64,000 bases of DNA from an uncultured Bacilli bacterium. Lineage in GTDB: Bacteria > Bacillota_I > Bacilli_A > RF39 > UBA660. Position 1 is the first letter of the stretch. Each line of letters opens with the position of its first letter. Position numbers and translations under genes: made by a program. Under the pieces are notes generated by a model that made no database searches, was not told the DNA's origin, and saw only the letters and a program-made list of their open reading frames with translations. Below are positions 7,230 through 15,873 of the stretch, piece by piece. The stretch is from assembly GCA_934162125.1 (NCBI GenBank), contig CAKPHU010000005.1, positions 1 through 64,000 on the forward strand. The letters are read 5' to 3'.

Positions 7230-10200
7230 ATCTTGACTCTCTTATCCCTGTAACAGATTTCGAAATAACGACTCCACTGGTTATATTATTTCCACTTAAT
7301 CGGCCTATTCTATCTCCAAGTCCAAACTCTGTTAAATTAGCGTTAGTACTATTACAATGATACATTTTGAAAAGTTCATTTATTATTTTCTTTTGATCAT
7401 CTAGGCTTAAATTTCCAAAATTAAATTCATTTCTTATTTTATCTATTTCCTTATTAAACAATGGGAACAAATTTATATTAATTAGGAAATCATAAATTTC
7501 ATTCACATATTTTTCCGCATATTCAATATACTCTTTTTTATTATTTAACAAATACTGAAATGCATATTTCCAATTTTTCATTTTGTCTTTGCTTATTTTT
7601 AATTGTGTTGCATTTGATATTTCACAGTTCTTGTTGCTTACGCTATATCCTTTTATGAAAACATTTTGACCATTATATATCATTTCTGTTTCAAAGGGTA
7701 TAGAATTCTTTCTAATACTAAAGGTAGAATTTTTTCTCAAATTGATCTGTGTTTTAATATAATTATTTATTTCATCCATATCATTTCTTGAATTTATCAC
7801 TATTGGCAATCCAACAATTTTTTTCTGATTATTATTGTATTCAATAAGCATTAATTCTTTTGTATTTGTATTTGAATATCCTCCATACATATCAGTTGGC
7901 ATATTCTTCTTTATAGGGACTGTACCCTTTCCTTTTTTGTAAATTGTTTCTTTGTAGAATTGGCCTGTTTTTATTTCTGTTTTCTTACTAATTAAAATGT
8001 CATTTCTATATAATGTATCCTCTACTTTTTTATTAAATTCGTGAGCATCAAATAAAACTTCTCCTGTTTCTTTATCAACTAAGCTTTCTGACATTTTAAG
8101 AACTATATCATTTAAATTTTCATCTAAACTATTAATCACATAACCATATCTTAGATTTTCTTTTTTTCCTTCGTCCATTTCAATAATTTTATTATTAAGT
8201 TCTTTTACCATATCAAAGTTTATTTTTCTCTTCATAAATTTATCTTTATATTCACCCAATACGGCCGCTAAATATGCATCATGAGCATGATGATAGTCAT
8301 TTATGTCTCTAAATTTAAATAGATTATATTTTTCACGATAGTTATGTGATAAATCAGCTTTTAAATAAATGATATTAGTATCTTTATGTAAATTCTTTAA
8401 TATATTGGCAACATGTTTTGTAATTTGTCTTGTTTCTACTAATTGTCTATTGATAAATCCATTAATATCTTCTTCATTATATTTTTCTCTTATTAAATTA
8501 TGAAATTTCTTTGCAGACATCAATTTATTATCTTTCAAATGCTTCCACCAAGCTTTTTGTTTAGAATTTCTGAATTGTGGCGGCAATACATAGCTAGCCT
8601 TTTTATCTTGATTGCATTTTTTTAATACTAATGCCTTATTATCAATTGAATCATCCTTTACTAACGATCTTGGAATAATATGATCTATTTCATATAAAGA
8701 TTGATTTTCTATATCTTCTATATTTAAAGGATTTCCAGTATATAGACATTTGCCTTCCTGAATAAAGTACAAGAATAATTTTTGACTAGTTATCTCATGA
8801 CTATCAAGTTCATGTTTTAATTTCTTGTAATTCTCTATTGAATTTTTGCAACTGTCATATAATTTTTTTATGTATTCTTTTCTCGAATCTTTTCTTACTT
8901 TTTCTTCCTCACCTCTGGCCATTTCAATTGAAATACTTTTTGGTTCATACCCAATATAGTCAACTAATTCTTCTACTACTTTTAAAGCTTGATATATTCC
9001 TCTTTTTGTTGCTGGAGAAGTTGCCAACTCTTCCACTACTGAATAATTTAATTTTTGATTATCTTCTTTATTATTATGTTCCTGGATCATTTTTTGAAAG
9101 TTATACTTATCATTATTTATTATTTGCATGAAGTTTTTGTCAGTTTCATACATCAAATCTAGTATTGATTTATATAACTCCGTTTCTTTATCTTTATAAT
9201 ATTTAGTTTTTAGAAGTTTTTTAGATAAACTCCCCCATCCTGAATACTTTTTTGTCAAAACTTTCTTTATTTGATTTTCACTTAATTCACTATAATTATC
9301 TCTGATTTTCTTTTCTAAAATATCTTTATCTTCAAAGATTGTAATCCATTCTATTATTTCTTCTGCTTTTTCCTCATCATAATTAGTATTGATAAATATT
9401 CCATTTTCCCCAAAAAAGTCTATATATGATTGCATATTATTGGCAAACTTACCCTCCGCAGAATAACCAGTTATTCTTAAGTCGCCATTTTCCATACTAT
9501 ATTCGCCTGTAGAAATTAAATAATTCTTAAATTTCTTTTCGGTAATGGTCCCAGATGTTTTCATGAAAAAGTCTTCCAATACTTGTTGCTGAAATTTCAA
9601 TTCTAACTTTCTATCATTTACTCTTATTTGTTTTAGTTCATTCATGACTTTAAATTTTGAATATAAAATTGAATTATTGGCCAATGCATATTCGTCTAAT
9701 AAATATGTGCAATGAGAAATCATTCTTTTAATAAATTTTTCTGCTGTTTTCTCTTTATCAATTATTTCATCAAAATTATATGGAGTTATCTTAACATTAT
9801 TAACTTTTCTTTCTAACCAGGCATTTTTACTTCTTTTTTCAGAAACTAGAGGACCCACATAATATGGAATTCTAAATTCTAATAATTTAACAAGCTTATA
9901 TGTTTTATTATCACTTGTTTTCTCTAACAAAAATGGATAATACTTTCCTTGATTTTCTATTATTTTTATTAATTCTGATTTATTTAATTGATATGGATAT
10001 TTACTATTATCTGTCGTAGTTATTCTAGGAAGAAAATTTCCATTCTCTATTCTTTCTTTTACTGCTAAATTGTATTCGTCAAGTATGCTTTGTTCAACAG
10101 TTGCTTTGTTGTCATCAAATAATCTTTCTAATAGTTTATTAATTTCTTTTTTAAATTCATCATAATCTATCTTATTAGTAATATACTTTTCATATAAACA

Positions 10201-11256
10201 TAAATCTTTTTTTGTTCTAAATATTTTATTGTATAATTCACGATTATCTCTAAATAATTCTTTTAAGAAATTTAAATCTTTCTTATGTTGATTATAGTAT
10301 TTTACCATTAAACTTGAAATGCTTGTATTTTGATTTCCTTTAAAAATCTTTTTTAAGAAAATGCAATCATATATTTGCTTTAAAATATCTAATATTTCCA
10401 TATTTTCCCCTAAAGCAGCTTGATAGTCATCATATTTATCATCATAGTCAGTACCACTAAAACTAATTTCAATTTTATTATCACTTTCTAACATTAATAA
10501 TTTATTAATATTACCTTTATTACCAACCATTAATTTACCAAGTTCAGTTGCAAAACTTCTATTTGTTAATTCTGATAAATCTTCTATTAAATAGGCTTTA
10601 ACATCGTTTTTGGTTTCTTTAAGTAAATCAGCTTCAATTATATTAAAATCAATCACATCGATATAATCTTCTGGTATTCCTAAATCTTGAATATTACTTG
10701 AAAGTACAGAAAACAATTCATTTAATTTTTCTTTTATATCTAAGCTATCTATATTAAAACTGGAACTTTGAAACAAAAAATTACCTCTATATTTTATAAT
10801 ATGATGAATTGCTAAATACACAAGTCTTATATCTTTTTTTTCAGGATTATTTATTAATTCTTCTCTTAAATGGTATATAGTTTTATATTTGTTCTGATAA
10901 TCTTTTAATTCTTTCTTCTCTTCTTTAGTTAAAACTATTTGTTTATTTATCTTATCGTTTTCAACATATTTTGATTCCCTTAGTTTTTGAAAGAAATTTA
11001 CGTCTACTTTATTGACTTCTTCATTAAATTCTTCTTGAAGTAGTTTTATTCTTTCACATCTTCTATCATATCTTCTTCTAGTACTTCTTTGTATTCTTCT
11101 AGATTCTGCTGGTGTTGCTTCTTCAAATAATCTAACTCCCCAAAGAGCTTTATTACCCTTACGCATTACTTTTTGATTATCAGCTTCAACTACACTCCAA
11201 CCAACTGATGTTGTTCCAATATCTAAACCTATATTATATTCTTTTTTTGTTACCAT
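7219..11256 (-). CDS. cas9: CRISPR-associated endonuclease Cas9 (type II-A)
   Basis: The protein is 1345 aa, in the range of SpyCas9 (1368). RuvC-I has Asp12 in YNIGLDIGTTSVGWS. The arginine-rich bridge helix follows (ESRRIQRSTRRRYDRR). RuvC-II is at about residue 778 (SIEMARGEE), the HNH motif at about 859 (EIDHIIPRS) and RuvC-III at about 990 (HHAHDAYLA), so all catalytic residues are present. The C-terminal PAM-interacting part ends in GRLSGNNI and SVTGIRESR, like many Bacillota II-A enzymes rather than the SpyCas9 DRKRY segment; the PAM therefore cannot be read off. A strong AGGAGGT binding site precedes the ATG. The gene appears intact and heads the operon. Confidence 0.98.
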   Translation of the reverse strand: MVTKKEYNIGLDIGTTSVGWSVVEADNQKVMRKGNKALWGVRLFEEATPAESRRIQRSTRRRYDRRCERIKLLQEEFNEEVNKVDVNFFQKLRESKYVENDKINKQIVLTKEEKKELKDYQNKYKTIYHLREELINNPEKKDIRLVYLAIHHIIKYRGNFLFQSSSFNIDSLDIKEKLNELFSVLSSNIQDLGIPEDYIDVIDFNIIEADLLKETKNDVKAYLIEDLSELTNRSFATELGKLMVGNKGNINKLLMLESDNKIEISFSGTDYDDKYDDYQAALGENMEILDILKQIYDCIFLKKIFKGNQNTSISSLMVKYYNQHKKDLNFLKELFRDNRELYNKIFRTKKDLCLYEKYITNKIDYDEFKKEINKLLERLFDDNKATVEQSILDEYNLAVKERIENGNFLPRITTTDNSKYPYQLNKSELIKIIENQGKYYPFLLEKTSDNKTYKLVKLLEFRIPYYVGPLVSEKRSKNAWLERKVNNVKITPYNFDEIIDKEKTAEKFIKRMISHCTYLLDEYALANNSILYSKFKVMNELKQIRVNDRKLELKFQQQVLEDFFMKTSGTITEKKFKNYLISTGEYSMENGDLRITGYSAEGKFANNMQSYIDFFGENGIFINTNYDEEKAEEIIEWITIFEDKDILEKKIRDNYSELSENQIKKVLTKKYSGWGSLSKKLLKTKYYKDKETELYKSILDLMYETDKNFMQIINNDKYNFQKMIQEHNNKEDNQKLNYSVVEELATSPATKRGIYQALKVVEELVDYIGYEPKSISIEMARGEEEKVRKDSRKEYIKKLYDSCKNSIENYKKLKHELDSHEITSQKLFLYFIQEGKCLYTGNPLNIEDIENQSLYEIDHIIPRSLVKDDSIDNKALVLKKCNQDKKASYVLPPQFRNSKQKAWWKHLKDNKLMSAKKFHNLIREKYNEEDINGFINRQLVETRQITKHVANILKNLHKDTNIIYLKADLSHNYREKYNLFKFRDINDYHHAHDAYLAAVLGEYKDKFMKRKINFDMVKELNNKIIEMDEGKKENLRYGYVINSLDENLNDIVLKMSESLVDKETGEVLFDAHEFNKKVEDTLYRNDILISKKTEIKTGQFYKETIYKKGKGTVPIKKNMPTDMYGGYSNTNTKELMLIEYNNNQKKIVGLPIVINSRNDMDEINNYIKTQINLRKNSTFSIRKNSIPFETEMIYNGQNVFIKGYSVSNKNCEISNATQLKISKDKMKNWKYAFQYLLNNKKEYIEYAEKYVNEIYDFLININLFPLFNKEIDKIRNEFNFGNLSLDDQKKIINELFKMYHCNSTNANLTEFGLGDRIGRLSGNNITSGVVISKSVTGIRESRYEF

Positions 11257-11284
11257 TGACTTACCTCCTACGATGTGATATTAT
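11256..11284 (+). promoter_or_regulatory. tracrRNA promoter overlapping the cas9 start codon
   Basis: TTGACT (11256-11261) and TATTAT (11279-11284) are exactly 17 bases apart, with TG one base before the -10 (extended -10). The -35 box shares its first base with the cas9 ATG, and the promoter spans the cas9 ribosome binding site on the opposite strand. Start would be near 11291. Confidence 0.75.
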
Positions 11285-11290
11285 TTAGTT

Positions 11291-11385
11291 GTCTTAATAC
11301 CATTTAAGATGACATAGAGAGTTAAAATAAAGGTTTTACCCTAAATGGCACTTTGTGTTGCGACCAGTTAGCTGGTCTTTTTTTT
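11291..11385 (+). ncRNA. tracrRNA
   Basis: The anti-repeat (about 11295-11328) matches the + strand repeat from TAATACCATTTAAGATGACA, so it pairs with the crRNA repeat. The lower stem is TAAAAT against GTTTTA, and the bulge GAGU opposite GU has the standard type II-A shape. A nexus-like region (GGTTTTACC) and a small stem (GCAC/GTGT) follow. A 6-bp terminator GACCAG-TTAG-CTGGTC (11362-11377) with eight T residues ends it. The RNA is about 95 nt and divergent from cas9. Confidence 0.92.
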
Positions 11386-11431
11386 GTAAAATAATATCAC
11401 ATTTTAAGATTACTACCGCTTTTTTGTCTTT

Positions 11432-11460
11432 ATTATAACATAATTTTTACTTGACACCAA
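11432..11460 (-). promoter_or_regulatory. cas operon promoter
   Basis: On the minus strand TTGGTG (11455-11460), 17 bases, then TATAAT (11432-11437), with an extended TGT before the -10. Start would be near 11425, so the cas9 leader of about 170 nt would be antisense to the whole tracrRNA. Confidence 0.6.
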
Positions 11461-11531
11461 TTCTACTTTTAGCATTTTACCTAAAATAAAAACTGTAAAT
11501 GAATGAATTTTATTTTTTTCATATAGATTAC

Positions 11532-11565
11532 AAAAAAAAGAGAAAGCCTTTTTCATCTTTCTCTT
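11532..11565 (-). terminator. terminator of the surface protein gene
   Basis: AAGAGAAAG and CTTTCTCTT form a 9-bp stem, followed on the minus strand by eight T residues. Confidence 0.85.
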
Positions 11566-11571
11566 CCCATC

Positions 11572-14500
11572 TTACTGCTGTTGTTGCATAGTTTTATGTT
11601 TCTTTTTATATACATAAGTTACTACACCTGCTATTAATAATATTATGATTATCAATAAAACAATTAACACTATTTTATTATTTTTTTCAACTGTTTTTAC
11701 TGTTTTGTCTGATTTTTCCACAATTAAAGTTGCTTTAGCATAACCATCATTGTATTCAAATTCCACTTTATGAATACCAGGTTCTAATGTATTCAGATAA
11801 TTAGATTTTAATGTCAAAATAGTACTTCCACTCTTTAATTCATAATTTGAAGGGTTAACCTCAATACCATCTAACTTTACTTTTATTAACTTTTCTAAAT
11901 TTCCATCCACTTTAATCACAATATCTTTACTTGAATCAACTTCATAAGTTTGATTATCACCACTTAAGATTGTGTACTTAACTCCAGCATCTTTCCAGAT
12001 GATTTTTATTACGGTATCATTATTAAAAGCATAAGTATCTTCAGTCCATTTCTCATTATTAACTGTAACATAATCAAATCTCTTACCTGCTGGTGGCGTT
12101 ACTAATAAAGTAATTTTGCTTTCTATATCACTCTTCTTTAATGTAGAACCTTTATCAACAGCAATTGTTTCAAAGCCATTATTTTTTCCGCCATTAGTAT
12201 CTATCGTTATTTTTACTTGTTCAATAAATTTTGCATAAACACTTACGTTTTGTTTAATCGTTGTATTAAAGTCAAACTTTGTTTTAAAAGTTTCATCTGT
12301 ATACCAGTCATCAAATCTGTAATTATCCTTTGTAGGATTAGGGGCTGGTCTTGATATCTTTTCTCCTGAACTTACATAACCAGAATACAATTCTTTTCCT
12401 TCCGACATAAATGTAACTTTATATGAGGCCTCTGGTGATAATATTTTCCACTCTATCTTTATTGGATTAGTTGTACCATCTGACCATACATAATTAGTAG
12501 TTGAAGATAAAGTACATATTTGAGTATAAGATTTTACTTTAGTTCCTTTCAAATCCCCACTACTTTTACTTCCTTCTGGACATTGAATACCACTATCTTG
12601 TTCACTACCAGTATAGATTCTGTCTCCAATTTTTGTTGGAATTATTAACTTTTTCTTATTTATAGTAAGTTTTACACAACTACTGCTGGCTTGCTTTGTA
12701 TTTAAAGTTTCATTAGAAATTGCTTTAACATAATAAGTTCCTGCATTCACTGGTGCTTCACCGCTATTTTTAGCACCTGTTTTAGTAGTGGTTGCTACTG
12801 TACATTCATTATTACTATAATACTTATAAACTATTTTTAAACCAGTTATATTAGTACTGGCTGGATTTGATTCAATTGCACTTCCTGTGTATGAGGTTGA
12901 TTTTGCAGTTAAGAAAATTTTTGGAGTTGATTGTACTATTTTCCACTTGACTTGTTTATTTTCAGAAGTACCATCTGACCATACATAATTTTCTGGGTCA
13001 TTTATTTTGAAATTTACAATATACTCCCCAACATCCTTGGCACTTGTCGTACTACCATAACTAACTACACTAGTGTTGGCAGGAACTGTAATTCCATGAT
13101 TTTGAACATTTCCAGTGTAAGATTTATCTGTAGGACTACTTGGGATTGTAATTTTTGTTTTAGGTTCCTTTAAATTTACATATATCCAAGTACTCATGTC
13201 ACTTTCTTTAGCACCTTCAAGAATATCATAAACATTTCCTTTTGTTATTGCAGCAAATAGTTCAAGTCTTTTAGTGCTATTATCAATAAAATAAAACTTC
13301 TTACTTTCGTCTTGCTTTTTAATTTTAACTATAACTTTGTAACCATTATCGGCATAAACATATTTGGCAGATACCATGTCACTTATATCTTCAAAATTTC
13401 CTTCAATACCAACTACTGCTCTTGTGATTTTTTGATTATTACTTGAAACCCAAATGTAATTATACTTTTTGCCATTTAACTTTAGAGCATCACTATGAAT
13501 TCTTAAACCATTAGAGTCAGCTGATGACACAGAACTGTCTAATCTATCAATTACGAAGTATAAATAATCATCATCATGATATGATCTTACTGTTTCCTGG
13601 GCAGACGAATCACTTCCAATAAATAGAGCGTCATCATTTTTTTGAGATAAACCGTCGCTGTATGAATCAATACTGTGATTAAGATAATATTGTGATACTT
13701 TTAAATGCGTACCTTTACTATCTACATAGGCTAAAGCTGCTAAAACTCTATGAGAATTGTCAACATATATTCCACCAAAATCATATCCACCTTCAGAAGT
13801 AGTTCCATAATCAGTAATATTGATAGCAGCACAATATGTGTTTTTAGATATTTTTTTATGTAAATTTTGGTTGGCAAGTTTTTCATTATTATAGGTACCA
13901 TCAACATAGCATTTTATTTCCTCTATGTTTCCATTATCTCTACTTTCTTGAACAAAGTGTCCTGTATTATCTCCAATCTTTATTTGAAAACTTGGCCAAA
14001 AATGATATGACAATAGTGTTTCACCAGATGGAAATTGAACTATGTCTGGACCACTTCCTGAATTAGCAGCTATAACTCTGTTAATCGGACCAACTTCAAC
14101 TTCGCCAAGTCCTGTACTTGTTGAATATATAGACTCCTCATTATTATAGGTACGGTTTTTTGCATTGTTTAAAAATGTATTAGATAAGTCAATCCAATAT
14201 TTACTTTTGCTTTGTCCATTTATATTTATCGTAGTTGGATTAGAGTACGCTAGAGAAATACCTAGAGTTTGTCCAATTGACACCTTACTATCTGTTATAT
14301 AGGTTGTTTCAAGTGGCATAACCATAGTCTTATTGTTTAAAATTACAGGGCTTGCCATTCCATCTCCCATTTGTATAATTTTACCATTGCTTCTTATACC
14401 ATATACTTTCTTACCATTACTAGCATATAGACCATTATCAAAATTATATGGTACATTAGGATTTGCTTTGGTAGCGACATACGATTGAATTATTCTATAG

Positions 14501-15585
14501 GCAACGTAGGGATTTGTATTTGTTTTATTGTATTGAAGTAAATTATCTCCTGGCATAGTATATGTTGATACATATTTTCCAGTAGATTTATTTTTTAACA
14601 TTGAAATCATAGCCACTCCAGAAGAATTGTGAAGTGAACTACTTGCTGTATAATAATATTCACCATTAGACATTTTTGAAGCTTGATCTGTTTGTGTATA
14701 CTGAACTGGTGAGATTGAAGTAAAATAAACCTGCAGTTCATTATCACTAACTTCTATGGCTGTCGGATCATAAAGATTTCCTTTATATATTTGTTCCTCA
14801 GCTGTCCAGCTTATACTACTACCATTCATTGTTCCATATCTAATGTACAATCCATTGATGTTATAGGCACTTGCTGTGGCGTAAGCATATCTAGCTATTC
14901 CTCTTTTAGCAGCCAATGCCATTATTCTACCATCACTTAATTCTAATAAAAATGGAAAAACATAACCGTATGCAGTATTGTTTGATGAATTACTGTTAAC
15001 CCCTGCCCCATCTTTGTAGTTAGATTCATATAACAATTCTGGTTTTGTCCAATTTTTTAAATCAGAAGAAACTGTATAATATACATCAATACTTCCCATT
15101 ATCATATTAGAAAGTTTATTTTCACCAGAATTATAATTTAGATAAATTTGGTTTAGTGTTGTATAAAAAGTTAATATGTACTTGCCACTTTTTGTTTTTA
15201 TGATTCTTGGTTGAGCGATACGTAATTGACATTCAGAAGTATTTTGCTTATAGCAATATCTATTTTTTATTTTTGTAATCTCACCTTTTCCAAATAAATC
15301 ATCTATTAAGATATCAAAGTCTTCATTTTTATTATATTCAAGAGTACTTCTTAAATAATTTGTTTCTGAATCCAATGGTTTTTGAGCGGTATTAAAATTT
15401 GAAATCGTTCCTATGACATTGCTATCAACACTATATGGATATGTTTCTCCATTTCTAAATTTATTTTGATTGGCATCAATATTTGCTCTTAAATTTTTTA
15501 TATTAATTTTATTACTAAACAATATAACTAAAACTGTAACAATAAAGATGGCCATAACTTTAAGTTGTTTCTTTTTATATTTCAT
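11572..15585 (-). CDS. large surface protein with sialidase-fold and Ig-like domains
   Basis: The protein is 1337 aa. An N-terminal membrane/signal segment (residues 9-24) and a C-terminal membrane helix (about 1303-1325, then a Lys-rich tail KKKHK) suggest it is anchored at the cell surface; no LPxTG motif is seen. Residues about 90-600 look like a six-bladed sialidase/BNR propeller, with an Asp-box-like SSDLKNWT. A carbohydrate-binding-like domain follows (about 640-790), then two or three MBG-type Ig domains, each with a recurring VWSDGT segment. Next is a Listeria-Bacteroides repeat (about 1060-1130; YRFDDWYTDETF). Role inferred: binding or trimming host or dietary glycans. A true sialidase activity is not established, because no FRIP motif was found. 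It is divergent from another surface glycosidase. Confidence 0.75.
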   Translation of the reverse strand: MKYKKKQLKVMAIFIVTVLVILFSNKINIKNLRANIDANQNKFRNGETYPYSVDSNVIGTISNFNTAQKPLDSETNYLRSTLEYNKNEDFDILIDDLFGKGEITKIKNRYCYKQNTSECQLRIAQPRIIKTKSGKYILTFYTTLNQIYLNYNSGENKLSNMIMGSIDVYYTVSSDLKNWTKPELLYESNYKDGAGVNSNSSNNTAYGYVFPFLLELSDGRIMALAAKRGIARYAYATASAYNINGLYIRYGTMNGSSISWTAEEQIYKGNLYDPTAIEVSDNELQVYFTSISPVQYTQTDQASKMSNGEYYYTASSSLHNSSGVAMISMLKNKSTGKYVSTYTMPGDNLLQYNKTNTNPYVAYRIIQSYVATKANPNVPYNFDNGLYASNGKKVYGIRSNGKIIQMGDGMASPVILNNKTMVMPLETTYITDSKVSIGQTLGISLAYSNPTTININGQSKSKYWIDLSNTFLNNAKNRTYNNEESIYSTSTGLGEVEVGPINRVIAANSGSGPDIVQFPSGETLLSYHFWPSFQIKIGDNTGHFVQESRDNGNIEEIKCYVDGTYNNEKLANQNLHKKISKNTYCAAINITDYGTTSEGGYDFGGIYVDNSHRVLAALAYVDSKGTHLKVSQYYLNHSIDSYSDGLSQKNDDALFIGSDSSAQETVRSYHDDDYLYFVIDRLDSSVSSADSNGLRIHSDALKLNGKKYNYIWVSSNNQKITRAVVGIEGNFEDISDMVSAKYVYADNGYKVIVKIKKQDESKKFYFIDNSTKRLELFAAITKGNVYDILEGAKESDMSTWIYVNLKEPKTKITIPSSPTDKSYTGNVQNHGITVPANTSVVSYGSTTSAKDVGEYIVNFKINDPENYVWSDGTSENKQVKWKIVQSTPKIFLTAKSTSYTGSAIESNPASTNITGLKIVYKYYSNNECTVATTTKTGAKNSGEAPVNAGTYYVKAISNETLNTKQASSSCVKLTINKKKLIIPTKIGDRIYTGSEQDSGIQCPEGSKSSGDLKGTKVKSYTQICTLSSTTNYVWSDGTTNPIKIEWKILSPEASYKVTFMSEGKELYSGYVSSGEKISRPAPNPTKDNYRFDDWYTDETFKTKFDFNTTIKQNVSVYAKFIEQVKITIDTNGGKNNGFETIAVDKGSTLKKSDIESKITLLVTPPAGKRFDYVTVNNEKWTEDTYAFNNDTVIKIIWKDAGVKYTILSGDNQTYEVDSSKDIVIKVDGNLEKLIKVKLDGIEVNPSNYELKSGSTILTLKSNYLNTLEPGIHKVEFEYNDGYAKATLIVEKSDKTVKTVEKNNKIVLIVLLIIIILLIAGVVTYVYKKKHKTMQQQQ

Positions 15586-15608
15586 AGATAGCCTCCATAA
15601 TGGTGTGA

Positions 15609-15637
15609 TTGACTTGCAAGTATGTATTATTTATAAG
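15609..15637 (+). promoter_or_regulatory. candidate promoter of the phosphodiester glycosidase gene
   Basis: TTGACT (15609-15614), 17 bases, then TATAAG (15632-15637). It would leave a leader of about 230 nt. The rest of the interval 15586-15873 is AT-rich and shows nothing else definite. Confidence 0.4.
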
Positions 15638-15873
15638 TAAATTTTACAGCAACAATATCTTATCGTCAATTGTTAAACTTAAAGATAATCTAAAACAGTT
15701 TTGTACATAAAAGTTATTGAGTGATGTTAACTTTAATTCTTTTTTAGAACTTTAACTTTTATTTTTTTACTAACTGCTAATTAGTTTTGATACAACGAAC
15801 TATTTTTTCTTTATCCATTTACTTAGATTTCTTTTTATTTTATAATTTAATTAAATTAAGGATACGATGTAAT

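Noticed and set aside
8838..9131. 97-codon open frame on the + strand within cas9
   Set aside because: It is a low-complexity Leu/Phe-rich mirror of cas9 codons with no start signal.
11451..11479. TTGACA at 11451 as a + strand promoter
   Set aside because: There is no -10 at 16-18 bases, and it would fire into the end of a convergent gene.
15787..15873. N-terminal extension of the phosphodiester glycosidase from a TTG
   Set aside because: There is no ribosome binding site; the ATG at 15874 gives a normal KK-membrane helix start.
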